Shown here: positions 17,983-26,928 of the stretch, piece after piece
How positions within the stretch are numbered: position 1 is the first letter of the stretch
Layout: the number at the start of each line of letters is the position of its first letter
Assembly: GCF_036053395.1 (NCBI RefSeq)
Contig: NZ_CP107942.1
Coordinates: 3,314,501-3,378,500, forward strand
DNA: 64,000 nt
Source: Actinoplanes sp. NBC_00393
GTDB taxonomy: Bacteria; Actinomycetota; Actinomycetes; Mycobacteriales; Micromonosporaceae
Direction: 5' to 3'
Notes under the pieces: generated by a model
The model's input: only the letters and a program-made list of their open reading frames with translations
Databases searched by the model: none
Told to the model about the DNA's origin: nothing
Made by a program: the position numbers and the translations under genes

Positions 17983-19211
17983 GCACCCGCGCCGGCATCA
18001 TCACCGACCGTGCGGCCAATCCGTTCGTCGAGAAGCTGTCCACTGGCGAGTGGAGTCCCGAAAGATTCAGACGGCACCTCAAGGAGACCGGTGCTCCGCT
18101 CGTCGAGCAGATCGGTGCGGGTGAGGTGGAGGTGACGTTCGTCGACGAGCCCGGGGACGACACGACGGTGACCCTCTCGGTCGTCATCGGCCCCACCATC
18201 GGCTTCAACAGGATCGACACGCAGTTCACGTCGGTGCCCGGGACGCCGTTTCGTACTCTCACTCTGCGGATGCGTTCCGACCTGCGCTTCTCGTACGTGT
18301 TCACACGATGTGGGCCGACGGGAGATGCGGAACGGGTTCCGGACCGGTTCAATCCGCCGCCGCGGTTCTCCGAGTGCTCGGTCGAGAGGTTCTCCGGGGC
18401 TTCCGTGGCAGTGCTGCCCGATGCGGTGCCGTTGCCCTGGCTGGATCACGCCGAAGCGCAGCCGGCCCCGGCGATGGAGTCTGCCGTGCTGGCGAGTGAG
18501 CTCCTCGGCAACGAACGCCGCATCTGGGTCTCGATGCCCCCGGGCGAGCTCCCGGACGACAGCGCACTGCCATTCGTGATCCACTTGGACGGTACGCCGG
18601 ACCACAGCGCGCCGAGCGTGCGTGATGCCCTGGTCCGGGCGGGACTGATCCGGCCCTGTGCGGTGGTCCTCGTCGATCAGCTCGGACTGCAGCGCTACCA
18701 AGAGCTGCTCTGCGATCCGGCGTTCTCTCGAATGCTGGTCGAGGAGCTGCTGCCCTGGCTCCACGACCGGTATCCGCTGTCCCGGGACCCCGGCGACGTG
18801 GCGCTGGCCGGCGAGAGCTTCGGCGGCCTGTGCGCCGGGTGGACAGCGCTGCATCACCCGCAGACGTTCGGCAACGCCATCATCCAGTCCCCTTCATGCG
18901 GGTACCATCCCGACCTCAAAGGGGGCACCGGGGCGGGTGAACTGCTGCGCCGAACGCCCGTGCCGACGCTGATCGCCGACTACCTGGCCGCGGAACCGGC
19001 CCCGATCCGTATCTTCCACGATGCCGGCGAGCTGGAGAGCTCGAACACCCACAGCCGCTGGCTGGACCAGGTGCTCACCGCGAAGGGCTACGACACCGTC
19101 TACCGGGAGTTCGCCGGCGGACACGACTACGCCTGGTGGCGAGGACTCTTCGCCGACGCGCTGCGCTGGTGCTTCCCGCTCACGGTGGAACCTGGAGCCT
19201 CGGGACATTGA
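17979..19211 (+). CDS. Fes-like siderophore esterase
   Basis: Cytosolic alpha/beta hydrolase of the enterochelin-esterase family (410 residues), expected to hydrolyse an ester-linked ferric siderophore to release iron. An N-terminal Fes-type beta domain (VTFVDEPGDDTTVTLSVVIG, FSYVFTRCGPTGD) precedes the hydrolase with nucleophile elbow GESFGG and a catalytic His in GGHDYAWWR near the C-terminus. The GTG start overlaps the upstream stop. Its presence suggests the substrate siderophore has ester bonds (for example a trilactone), which is inference. Confidence 0.9.
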   Translation: MSTRAGIITDRAANPFVEKLSTGEWSPERFRRHLKETGAPLVEQIGAGEVEVTFVDEPGDDTTVTLSVVIGPTIGFNRIDTQFTSVPGTPFRTLTLRMRSDLRFSYVFTRCGPTGDAERVPDRFNPPPRFSECSVERFSGASVAVLPDAVPLPWLDHAEAQPAPAMESAVLASELLGNERRIWVSMPPGELPDDSALPFVIHLDGTPDHSAPSVRDALVRAGLIRPCAVVLVDQLGLQRYQELLCDPAFSRMLVEELLPWLHDRYPLSRDPGDVALAGESFGGLCAGWTALHHPQTFGNAIIQSPSCGYHPDLKGGTGAGELLRRTPVPTLIADYLAAEPAPIRIFHDAGELESSNTHSRWLDQVLTAKGYDTVYREFAGGHDYAWWRGLFADALRWCFPLTVEPGASGH

Positions 19212-20929
19212 GGAGAGACGATCCGAGCGGGCTGGGGCGCGGACCGCTGACGAGGTGGCTGCCGGTGCTGTGGCAAGCGCCGCCGGAGCCGCCTGACGTC
19301 CGGCCGTTCGAGGTCCGGGCGGGTGACAGCGCGGGCCGGTTCGTGGCGCGTGTCATCTTCTCACTGCCACGGGTCACGATCCCCGCGATGCTGCTGGCGA
19401 TCGTGTGGCAGGTCGGCGAGTCGGCGGTCACAGTGGTGATGGGAGCCGCGATCGACCGGGCGCTGGCGCCCGGGGACGCCGGGCAACTGGTGATGTGGAT
19501 CGGTGTGCTGGTGGCGCTGTATGTCGCGCTGACCGGGACGGCCCGGGGCACGAACCGGCTCAACGCCTATGCGATTCAGTTGTTGCAGCACCGGCTGCGG
19601 GCCACCCTCTCGACCCGTGTGCTGCATTCCGGCGGCGCCCTGGTGCGGGCACCGGACGGCGAGGTGGTCTCGGTCATGACCAACGACGTCGCCCGCCTGG
19701 CCAACGCCGGCCTGCTCGTCGTCCTGCCGATCGCGAGGATCGCCGCCATCGGGTTCATCGCCGTGTCGTTACTGGTCACGCACTGGCCGCTCGGCGTCGC
19801 GGCGCTGCTGGGTGCGCCCGTGGCGGTCTGGTTGATGGGCTTGCTCAGCGAACGGCTTTCCCGAGACACCCGCGAATACCAGGATCTGCTCGCCGGAACC
19901 GTGGGACGGGCCGCCGATCTGGTCACCGGTTACCGGGTGATCAAGGGGGTGCGCGCCGAGGCCGAGGCGACCCGGCGATACCGGCGGGCCAGCCGGGAGA
20001 CGCTCGTGGGCGCCACGCGCAACGCCGGTCTGCTCGGCAGGTATCTGGTGGGCTCCGGCATGGTGAACGGTGTGTTCGTCGCCGCGGTGACCGGGCTGGC
20101 GGGCTGGTTCACGGTTGACGGGCAGCTGAGCATCGGCGGGCTGATCACCGCCGTCGGCCTCACCCAGGCGCTGCTGCCGCAGATGCAGGCGATCGCGAGT
20201 GCGTCCATCCCCAACCTCGCCAACGCCCGCGCATCGGCCGCACGCATCCTCGCCGCACTGCGGAACGCAGGCGCCGACATAGCCACGCCTGCGCCCGGTT
20301 GCGGGACACGTCCCGAGGTCACACCGACGCTGGTACTGGACGTGTCCGGCGCGTCGATCCGGGTGCAGCCCGGTGAGCTGGTGGGGGTACGCGCCGATGA
20401 CCGGACCGCCACCCGTATCGCCGACGCACTGCTGAACCCGCAGGCCGACACCGACATCGAGGTACGCCTCAACGGACAGCCGGTGCACGAGCTGACCTCA
20501 GCGCAGTACCGCTGCCTTGTCACCGTCGCACCCCACCGGGTGACGTTGTTCAACGGAACCGTCCGCGACAACCTCGCCCTGCCTGCCCGTGCTCCGGAGC
20601 TGCTGGAGGCGGCGGTGCGGGCGGCGGCCTGTGAGGACTTCGCCGCCGATCTGGACGGCCCGGTCGGCGAGGGCGGCAACCGCCTCTCCGGAGGCCAGCG
20701 TCAACGCGTCGCGCTCGCCAGAGCCCTGGCGAGCGACGCGCCGTTGCTGGTGCTGCACGACCCGACCACCGCGGTCGACCCGGTGACCGAACAGAAGATC
20801 GCCGAACGCGTACGGGGAGTCCGCGCGAATCGTTCGACGCTGCTGATCGCCTCGTCCCCGGCGCTGCTCGGCTGCTGCGACCACGTCGTGGACCTCCTCG
20901 CCGTACTCGACGAGCCGGTGGCGCCATGA
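19208..20929 (+). CDS. half ABC transporter with degenerate nucleotide-binding site
   Basis: Exporter-fold half transporter (about 573 residues), six membrane helices then an ATPase domain. The ATPase part keeps an intact signature LSGGQRQRVALARALA, but the Walker A region (GVRADDRTATRIA) has no GxxGxGK, the Walker B reads LLVLHDPTTAVD (Asp to His, Glu to Asp), the Q-loop Gln is replaced (VAPHRVTLF) and the switch His is missing (IASSPALL). It should pair with the next gene, whose defects are complementary. The TTG at 19208 overlapping the esterase stop is the likely start; an internal GTG at about 19264 is an alternative. Confidence 0.88.
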   Translation: MRRDDPSGLGRGPLTRWLPVLWQAPPEPPDVRPFEVRAGDSAGRFVARVIFSLPRVTIPAMLLAIVWQVGESAVTVVMGAAIDRALAPGDAGQLVMWIGVLVALYVALTGTARGTNRLNAYAIQLLQHRLRATLSTRVLHSGGALVRAPDGEVVSVMTNDVARLANAGLLVVLPIARIAAIGFIAVSLLVTHWPLGVAALLGAPVAVWLMGLLSERLSRDTREYQDLLAGTVGRAADLVTGYRVIKGVRAEAEATRRYRRASRETLVGATRNAGLLGRYLVGSGMVNGVFVAAVTGLAGWFTVDGQLSIGGLITAVGLTQALLPQMQAIASASIPNLANARASAARILAALRNAGADIATPAPGCGTRPEVTPTLVLDVSGASIRVQPGELVGVRADDRTATRIADALLNPQADTDIEVRLNGQPVHELTSAQYRCLVTVAPHRVTLFNGTVRDNLALPARAPELLEAAVRAAACEDFAADLDGPVGEGGNRLSGGQRQRVALARALASDAPLLVLHDPTTAVDPVTEQKIAERVRGVRANRSTLLIASSPALLGCCDHVVDLLAVLDEPVAP

Positions 20930-22677
20930 CCGGGACACTCGCAGCGGCCGACGAGGCGCTGCCGGTCGCGGACGGCCGGGAAACGGCCAGGGAGCTCTGG
21001 CGGCTCAGCCGCGGGCACCGGCTCCGCCTCGCCGTCGTCGCGGTGCTCGGGATCGTCAGCACCACCGTCGATTTGATCCCGCCGGTGGCCATCGGGTTCC
21101 TCATCGACCGGGCGCAGACCAGCACCGCCGACCTCGGCACCGTCCTGACCGTCACGGCGGTCATGGCACTCTCGGCAGTCCTCGGGGCGGCGGGCACCGC
21201 GGTGACGATCGTGCTCGCCACCCGCGCCTATCACGCCATCCTCGCCGCGCTGCGCGAAGAACTCGTAGCCCGCGCCCTGACGCTGCCGCAGCACACCGTG
21301 GAGCGGGCCGGCACCGGCGATCTGATCTCGCGGTCCAGTGACGACGTGACCGCCGTGACCGATGCCGCCCCCGCGGTGATCCCCGTGGTCACCGTCGCCG
21401 CATTCGCCATCGTCGTCTCCCTGGGCGGACTGGCCGCGCTGGACTGGCCCTACGCGGTCGCGCTCGCCGTCGTGCTGCCCGTCTACGCGGTCGCGATGCG
21501 GTGGTATCTGCGCACCGGGCCACCGGTGTACCGGGCCGAACGGGCGGCGATGAGCGCCCGCGCCCAGCAGATCGTCGAATCCCAGCGCGGCTATGCGACC
21601 GTGCTCGGCTTCGGACTCGGCGAACAACGCCACCACACCGTGATGACCACCTCCTGGGCTGTCGCGGTACAGGCGCTGCGGGCGCGCACCGTACAGAGCA
21701 TGCTCAACGCCCGCCTCAACCTCGGCGAATGCCTGAGCCTGGCCGCCGTCCTCGTGGTCGGCTTCGTCCTGATCGACCACGGGACCTCGACCGTCGGTGG
21801 TGCGACCACCGCCATGCTGCTCGTGCTGCGCCTGCTCGGCCCGGTCAACCAGCTGATGTTCGTGATCGACACCCTGCAGTCCGCGCTCGCATCGCTGAAC
21901 CGCATGGTCGGCGTCACCACCATCCCTGTCGCAGAACCCGCAGACGAGCCGCCCACACCGCGGGGCACCGCCCATGCTGTCCGGCTCCAAAGCGTCGCGT
22001 TCGGCTACGGAACCGGCCCTCGTGTACTGCAGGACATCACCCTCGACATCCCCACCGGGCAGCGCATCGCCGTCGTCGGCGCGTCCGGTGCAGGGAAAAC
22101 CACCCTGGCGTCGGTGATAGCCGGCATCCACCCACCCGATACCGGAACCGTGACCCGTCCCCGCAGCATCGCGGTGATCACCCAGGAGACCCACCTGTTC
22201 GCCGGGACCCTGCGCGACAACCTCACCCTCGCCGCCCCCGACGCGACCGACGACCAGCTGCGCGCCGCGCTCGACACCACCGGCGCAGCCGGAATGCTCG
22301 ACCTGCTGCCGGACGGCCTCGACACGATGGTCGGCGCCGGCGGACATCCCCTCACCGACGCCCGAGCACAACAGCTCGCCCTCACCCGCCTGCTGCTCAC
22401 CGACCCCGACCTCGCGATCCTCGACGAGGCGACCGCCGAAGCCGGCTCCACCCAGTCGGGGCTGCTCGACCGTGCCGCCGACGCAGCTCTCGCCGGCCGT
22501 ACCGGGCTGGTGATCGCCCACCGGCTCACCCAAGCCGCCGCGTGCGACCGGATCGTGGTGATGGCGCACGGTCGCATCACCGAGAGCGGGACGCACTCCG
22601 AACTGATCGCCGCCGGCGGCGTCTACGCCGGGCTGTGGTCGGCGTGGGAGGCCGGTCGGGGTGCGTTCGCTGAGTGA
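20926..22677 (+). CDS. half ABC transporter with intact Walker motifs and degenerate signature
   Basis: Second half transporter (583 residues) with six membrane helices and an ATPase domain. Walker A is GASGAGKTT, the Q-loop is VITQETHLF, Walker B is LAILDEATAE and the switch His is in VIAHRLT, all intact. The ABC signature reads LTDARAQQLALTRLLL instead of LSGGQ. With the previous gene it would form a dimer with one competent and one dead ATP site. The arrangement with a SIP reductase recalls mycobacterial IrtAB, which imports siderophores with an exporter fold; siderophore export is the alternative. Confidence 0.9.
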   Translation: MTGTLAAADEALPVADGRETARELWRLSRGHRLRLAVVAVLGIVSTTVDLIPPVAIGFLIDRAQTSTADLGTVLTVTAVMALSAVLGAAGTAVTIVLATRAYHAILAALREELVARALTLPQHTVERAGTGDLISRSSDDVTAVTDAAPAVIPVVTVAAFAIVVSLGGLAALDWPYAVALAVVLPVYAVAMRWYLRTGPPVYRAERAAMSARAQQIVESQRGYATVLGFGLGEQRHHTVMTTSWAVAVQALRARTVQSMLNARLNLGECLSLAAVLVVGFVLIDHGTSTVGGATTAMLLVLRLLGPVNQLMFVIDTLQSALASLNRMVGVTTIPVAEPADEPPTPRGTAHAVRLQSVAFGYGTGPRVLQDITLDIPTGQRIAVVGASGAGKTTLASVIAGIHPPDTGTVTRPRSIAVITQETHLFAGTLRDNLTLAAPDATDDQLRAALDTTGAAGMLDLLPDGLDTMVGAGGHPLTDARAQQLALTRLLLTDPDLAILDEATAEAGSTQSGLLDRAADAALAGRTGLVIAHRLTQAAACDRIVVMAHGRITESGTHSELIAAGGVYAGLWSAWEAGRGAFAE

Positions 22678-22948
22678 CCTGGGTGGTGGGTGCCGGCGTA
22701 CGACGTGCAGTGCACAGCCGCGTACGCGACCGAGGACACGGTGGCCCATCGATGTCGACTCGGCTACCGGGACGGGATCGGCGATGCCGCGCCCACCACG
22801 CGGGCAATCGAGGTACGTGACCTGTAGGCACACAGGTCCTCCGAGCCGGTTCCGATAGTCCTATGACGTCGGCGCGGCCCCGCCAACCCCGGAGACTCTG
22901 ATGTGCTGATGTCCTACCCGGCGGGCAGGATGGGCGCGGGAGGTACAG

Positions 22949-23347
22949 ATGAGCGACATCGCGGACGTTCCACCCGCCGTTGTGGGCCGGCTCCGGGTAA
23001 TCTGCCGGGAACTGCCCGAGGCGTACGAGGAGCCGGCGTGGATCGGCCTGCGGTGGCGGATTCGCCGGCGGACGTTCCTGCACGTCTACACCACCGACGA
23101 GAGGCGGTCGGCGTACATCGATCTGGACGATCCGGCCATCCTGATGACCTTCCGGGCGCCGCCCGGGGAGTTGGCCGCGCTGGCGCATGCCGGCCCTCCG
23201 TTCTTCCGGGCCGACTGGGGTGTGAATGTCGTGGGAATGGTGCTGGACGACGAGACGGACTGGGTCGAGGTTGCCGAGCTGGTGACGGACAGCTATCGCG
23301 TGCAGGCGCCCCGCCGCCTCGCGTTCCGGCTGAAGGCAGGTCGATGA
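22949..23347 (+). CDS. MmcQ/YjbR family protein
   Basis: A 132-residue cytosolic protein of the MmcQ/YjbR family, with the usual N-terminal RVICRELPEAYEEPAWIGLRW, the beta-sheet core (RTFLHVYTTDE) and the C-terminal VAELVTDSYRVQAPRRL. The ATG is preceded by gggaggtacag. Function in the family is poorly known (double-wing DNA-binding fold proposed). It is transcribed alone. Confidence 0.85.
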   Translation: MSDIADVPPAVVGRLRVICRELPEAYEEPAWIGLRWRIRRRTFLHVYTTDERRSAYIDLDDPAILMTFRAPPGELAALAHAGPPFFRADWGVNVVGMVLDDETDWVEVAELVTDSYRVQAPRRLAFRLKAGR

Positions 23348-23498
23348 ACCGCCGGCTACCTCCCCACATTGCCGCTTACCTCGCCGGTCGGCACCGCGCC
23401 CTGGCTGGGCAGTGCGGGTGCGGTGAGGGGCTCCGACAGCAAGATGGGCTGGTCAAGCGCAGGATCGCGAGATCGCCGTCCATTGCCCGGACGCGCCT

Positions 23499-24266
23499 TC
23501 ACTCGGTTCGGGAATGGGCCTCGAGTACGGTGAGGTCGCGCACCGCGTACCGGTGATGCTCGGCCTCTTCCTTGAGCACGACGCTGAGGCAGCGGCGTAC
23601 GACGTAGTCCTTGTCCGGGTAGTGGTCGGCCGGCTTGCGACCACATACCCGGTCGAGCTCGGCCTCGGTGAGCTCGTCGACGACCCGGCGCATCGTGGCC
23701 ATGCGGGCGAGCCGCGGCGCGAGTACCTCGTCGAGCGTCGGGATGGCATCGAGGGTGAGTCCGAGGAGCTTCGCCGATGCTTCGGCCGGCTTCCCGCCGC
23801 CAGGAAGGCCCAACGAGTGGTACGGCGCATCCTCCTCGAGCACGGCGTTGCCGATCCAGGCATCGCTGGCCATCAGCAGATGCCGCTGCGTCTCGAGGAA
23901 CGACCACTCGCCGTCGACCTGCTCATGCAGCTTCGCCTCCGGTAGGCGCCTGGCACGGTCAAGCGTCTCGCCCCATTGCTTCTCGATGGCATCCCAAGCG
24001 GCCCGGTATTCGGCGGCGGACGTGGCCTCACGGGCCAGCACCCGGTTGGGATGCAGCCGATCGAGTTCGGCCTCGACGTAGGCGGTCACGTCGATGTCAT
24101 TGACAACGACACGCTCGAAGCCGCCACCAAGGGAGACGGTACCCCCATAGCAGTCCACGATCTTCAGACCGGTGACGTCGCAATCGCGAATCTCGAGGCC
24201 AGAGAGGTCGCACAGATGGATGCGGGCACCACGGAATTGGTCATCTTGGGTGTACTCAGCAGGCAT
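23499..24266 (-). CDS. DinB-like protein with N-terminal pentapeptide repeats
   Basis: A 255-residue protein. The first ~45 residues form pentapeptide-like coils (FRGARIHLCDLSGLEIRDCD and following), and the rest is a DinB/DfsB four-helix domain with EWSFLETQRHLLMASDAWI and, near the C-terminus, EEAEHHRYAVRDL, whose histidines fit the metal site of DinB folds. Enzymes of this fold often use a low-molecular-weight thiol, but no substrate can be assigned. The ATG at 24266 follows gggaag and overlaps the 3' end of the NRPS remnant. Confidence 0.85.
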   Translation of the reverse strand: MPAEYTQDDQFRGARIHLCDLSGLEIRDCDVTGLKIVDCYGGTVSLGGGFERVVVNDIDVTAYVEAELDRLHPNRVLAREATSAAEYRAAWDAIEKQWGETLDRARRLPEAKLHEQVDGEWSFLETQRHLLMASDAWIGNAVLEEDAPYHSLGLPGGGKPAEASAKLLGLTLDAIPTLDEVLAPRLARMATMRRVVDELTEAELDRVCGRKPADHYPDKDYVVRRCLSVVLKEEAEHHRYAVRDLTVLEAHSRTE

Positions 24267-24299
24267 GGGACAGCTTCCCGTATCCGTCCCGCCCCCCGC

Positions 24300-24925
24300 A
24301 AGGGAGTGCGGGATCGAGCATCTGGGCGTGCGCTCGACGATCGATCTTGCCCGCGCGGTTGAGAGCCATCTCGTCCAGCCAGACGTAGACGCGTGCAATC
24401 ATCGGCGCGGGTCGCCAACTACCCAGTTGGCTTGTGAGCAACTCGTCGGGTCGCCGTTCGCCGACCAGATAGGCGACGATGGCCGCGCCGCCCGGGGTGT
24501 CCTCGCGCAACAGTGCCGCCGCGTCGACCACGCCTCGGCATGCGCGCAGGTTGTGCTCCACCTCGCCGATTTCGACCCGGTACCCACTGATCTTTGATCT
24601 GGTCGTCGATGCGGCCGACGTACTCGTAGATCCCGGCCGGCTGAAGCCGACCGTTGTCCCCGGTGGCGCACATGCGCTTGCCGGGCCTCTCGGCGAACGG
24701 GTCCGGAAGGAACGAGGCCGCCGTGCGGCCGGGATGGCCGAGATAGCCTCTGGCAAGACCGGCGCCGGCCAGGTACATCTGGCCGGTGTCGCCGACCGGG
24801 ACGGGGTTCAGCTCCTCGTCGAGGACATAGGTTCGCACGTTGCGGATCGGGCGCCCGATTGGGACCCACTGCGAGGTCGAGGCGTCGCAGGGATACCGCG
24901 TCGCGGCCACCGAGGTCCTCGACAT
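24300..24925 (-). pseudogene. broken NRPS adenylation-domain fragment
   Basis: A C-terminal adenylation-domain fragment split over two frames. The upstream part reads IGRPIRNVRTYVLDEELNPV, VGDTGQMYLAGAGLARGYLG, TGDNGRLQPAGIYEYVGRID up to about 24595. The frame then shifts to KISGYRVEIGEVEHNL and ends NRAGKIDRRAHAQ, the A10 motif. The N-terminal half of the domain and any carrier or condensation domain are absent. It is probably a leftover of a nonribosomal peptide (perhaps siderophore) gene near the iron-uptake operon; the link is positional only. Confidence 0.85.
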
Positions 24926-25040
24926 AGCCCCACACTCATCTACCGCTGGTATCGCGCGTGCGCTGAGAAGGCGGTCAGTGTCCGTGCCGATCTGGGATAA
25001 CCGGGTGCACGACTTTGCCGCGGAACGCGCGCCACGGTCT

Positions 25041-25064
25041 GCCGTTGCCGTTGCCGTTGCCGGT
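25041..25064. repeat. short GCCGTT tandem repeat
   Basis: Three exact gccgtt hexamers (25041-25058) followed by gccggt, in the 228-base stretch between the NRPS remnant and the next gene. The stretch has no gene I can support. Confidence 0.6.
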
Positions 25065-25153
25065 AGCCGACGCGCGGCGAGCCGTGGCGGACTGCGCTAC
25101 CAAGGGCGCTGGCTATCTCGCGGAAGACGCCCGATCTCGGGTACGGCCCTTGG

Positions 25154-25633
25154 TCAGCGGCGCTGCTGCTTCTTCTTCTTGTGTTTGGAGGGGGCGGGAC
25201 GCGGGCGGATCCGGGTTCGTTTGAGCACGGACGGGTCCGTCGAGTTGTCCGGCGCGGTGATGACGCGGATCAGACCGACCAGCAGGCTGCAGACCAGGGC
25301 GATGATCGCGTAGATGGTCATCGCGACGTCCTCGGCGCTGTCCACCGGCGGGGTCGGCAGTCCGCGCCGGGCGTTGGGCCAGGTGACCGAGTGCGGAAGT
25401 ATCGCAGAGACGAGCAGCAGGCCCGCGGTAATCCACTGCCACGGCACGAGACCGTCGTTGCGGTGCCGGACGGTGCGCCAGAGCCAGCAGACGGCGGCCA
25501 GGCCGCCACCGATGCCGCCGGCCATCAACCCGTTGTGCCACTGGTCGGTGTCGATGATCGTCGCGCCCTCCAGCCGGCCGACGAAATACCACACAGCGGG
25601 TGACCCCAGCAGGATCACCATCATCACGAACAT
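25154..25633 (-). CDS. hypothetical four-helix membrane protein with basic tail
   Basis: A 159-residue integral membrane protein starting MFVMMVILLGSPAVWYFVG, with further hydrophobic segments around residues 35-55, 70-85 and 115-135, and a very basic cytosolic C-terminus (SKHKKKKQQRR). I do not recognise a family. The ATG at 25633 is preferred because the first membrane helix begins there; the frame upstream is low-complexity Gly/Arg. Confidence 0.6.
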   Translation of the reverse strand: MFVMMVILLGSPAVWYFVGRLEGATIIDTDQWHNGLMAGGIGGGLAAVCWLWRTVRHRNDGLVPWQWITAGLLLVSAILPHSVTWPNARRGLPTPPVDSAEDVAMTIYAIIALVCSLLVGLIRVITAPDNSTDPSVLKRTRIRPRPAPSKHKKKKQQRR

Positions 25634-25689
25634 CGAGTTTTCCGAGCGTGAACGCACGGCTCCCGAGGATAGGGCCGTGGCACCACAGC

Positions 25690-25719
25690 AACCTCCCTCC
25701 CTCCCTCCCTCCCCTCCCC
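25690..25719. repeat. CCTC microsatellite
   Basis: A run of acctccctccctccctccct followed by cccctcccc: about six CCTC units. It lies between two divergent membrane-protein genes, roughly 60 bases upstream of the leftward ATG, where slippage could alter a promoter. Confidence 0.8.
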
Positions 25720-25807
25720 GAGCCCTTCGCATGCCGTTTGACGTCGGCGGTAGCCGCCGTCCGTAGGCTGGGCGGTGAGCAGAGACGAGAGACCGTAGAC
25801 TCCGGCG

Positions 25808-26311
25808 ATGGCCATCAGTCGATGGATACTGCTGGTGCTCATGGTGGTGGTCGGTCCGCTGTTGTGGTGGGCCGGCGTGAATACCACCGTGTCAGCCGCC
25901 CGCGTTGCTTCCCCGCCCGGCGATGACACCCTGCGATACTTCCTTTCCAACTATCACAGCAGCGCACTCACCATGGTCGGCGTCTTCGCCGCCCTCAACC
26001 TGCTGCTGATCGTGGTCTTCCTGCCGACACGTCGGCAACTGCGCGAGGGCAAAGCGGGCACGCTCGTCCGCGCGGTGGTCGCGGCGATTCTTATAACCGG
26101 CCTCGCGTGGTTCGAATACCGGTTCAGTCCGGTGACCTACAACTGGAGCGGCGATCCGGACGCGTGGAGCCTGGTCAAGGACCACATCACGGCCTGGCAT
26201 CCGGCCGTCGGCGCCTTCTGGGTTCTGATCATCGCGACAGCCGCCGCTGCGGTCGCCACTCAGGCCAGGGTGACCAGCCGTCAGCCTGCTGACCGGTCAG
26301 AGACGCACTAA
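25808..26311 (+). CDS. hypothetical membrane protein
   Basis: A 167-residue protein with an N-terminal membrane helix (WILLVLMVVVGPLLWWAGV), an extracytoplasmic segment, three more hydrophobic helices (LTMVGVFAALNLLLIVVFL, LVRAVVAAILITGLAWF, VGAFWVLIIATAAAAVA) and a short polar tail. No family recognised. It is divergent from the membrane protein at 25154-25633. Confidence 0.65.
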   Translation: MAISRWILLVLMVVVGPLLWWAGVNTTVSAARVASPPGDDTLRYFLSNYHSSALTMVGVFAALNLLLIVVFLPTRRQLREGKAGTLVRAVVAAILITGLAWFEYRFSPVTYNWSGDPDAWSLVKDHITAWHPAVGAFWVLIIATAAAAVATQARVTSRQPADRSETH

Positions 26312-26451
26312 AGGCCCGGTCTAGCGGACCTTCTTCGGCGCCGATCCATGCAGGTCCGATTTGCCAAATATGAGTTAGTGGGCCCGTCGGGTCAGTGTAA
26401 TTCGGATATCCGGCCGAGCCCAGGAAGTGATCATGGTGGAAGGCTGGCGGG

Positions 26452-26928
26452 ATGATCGAAGCGCAAGGGCACAACGGGCAGGTCCAGTTCGACGGAGTCT
26501 TTATCACGATCATCCGGAGCGGCTTCCTCGCTCGCGCCACGGTCGGTAAGGGAGAGAAGCGCATCCCATTGGTTCAGGTGAACGCTGTCCAGTGGAAGGC
26601 ACCCGGTGCGCTAGTCAACGGCTACATCCAGTTCGAGACCTCTGGTGGAGGCGGTACCCGCGCCCGGTTCGGTCATCAAACCGTCCAAGCCGGTCGCGAC
26701 GAGAATTCGGTGATCATGACGAAGAAGCAGGCACCGGCTTTTGAGCAGTTGCGTTCCGCCATCGAGCAGGCCATCGCCAACCGCCACACCGGACTTGGTC
26801 AGGCTCCGGCTGCTGCCCCGGCGCCGTCAGCAGCCGACGAACTGGCGAAGCTGGCTGCCCTCATGCAGCAGGGCCTGCTGACGCCAACCGAGTTCCAGCA
26901 GGCGAAGGCCCGCCTACTCGCCGGCTAA
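26452..26928 (+). CDS. DUF4429-like protein with C-terminal SHOCT domain
   Basis: A 158-residue cytosolic protein. The N-terminal ~105 residues resemble the DUF4429/PH-like fold (QVQFDGVFITIIRSGFLARA, KRIPLVQVNAVQWKAPGALV). After an Ala/Pro linker, a SHOCT domain closes the protein (DELAKLAALMQQGLLTPTEFQQAKARLL). SHOCT domains are found at the ends of many unrelated proteins and are thought to mediate oligomerisation. ggaaggctggcggg precedes the ATG. Confidence 0.85.
   Translation: MIEAQGHNGQVQFDGVFITIIRSGFLARATVGKGEKRIPLVQVNAVQWKAPGALVNGYIQFETSGGGGTRARFGHQTVQAGRDENSVIMTKKQAPAFEQLRSAIEQAIANRHTGLGQAPAAAPAPSAADELAKLAALMQQGLLTPTEFQQAKARLLAG

Noticed and set aside
20701..22833. 710-codon minus frame opposite the second half ABC transporter
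   Set aside because: Shadow of the transporter gene, with no domain of its own.
25041..25064. possible CRISPR-like repeat
   Set aside because: Only contiguous hexamers without spacers; no CRISPR arrays or cas genes were seen anywhere in the window.
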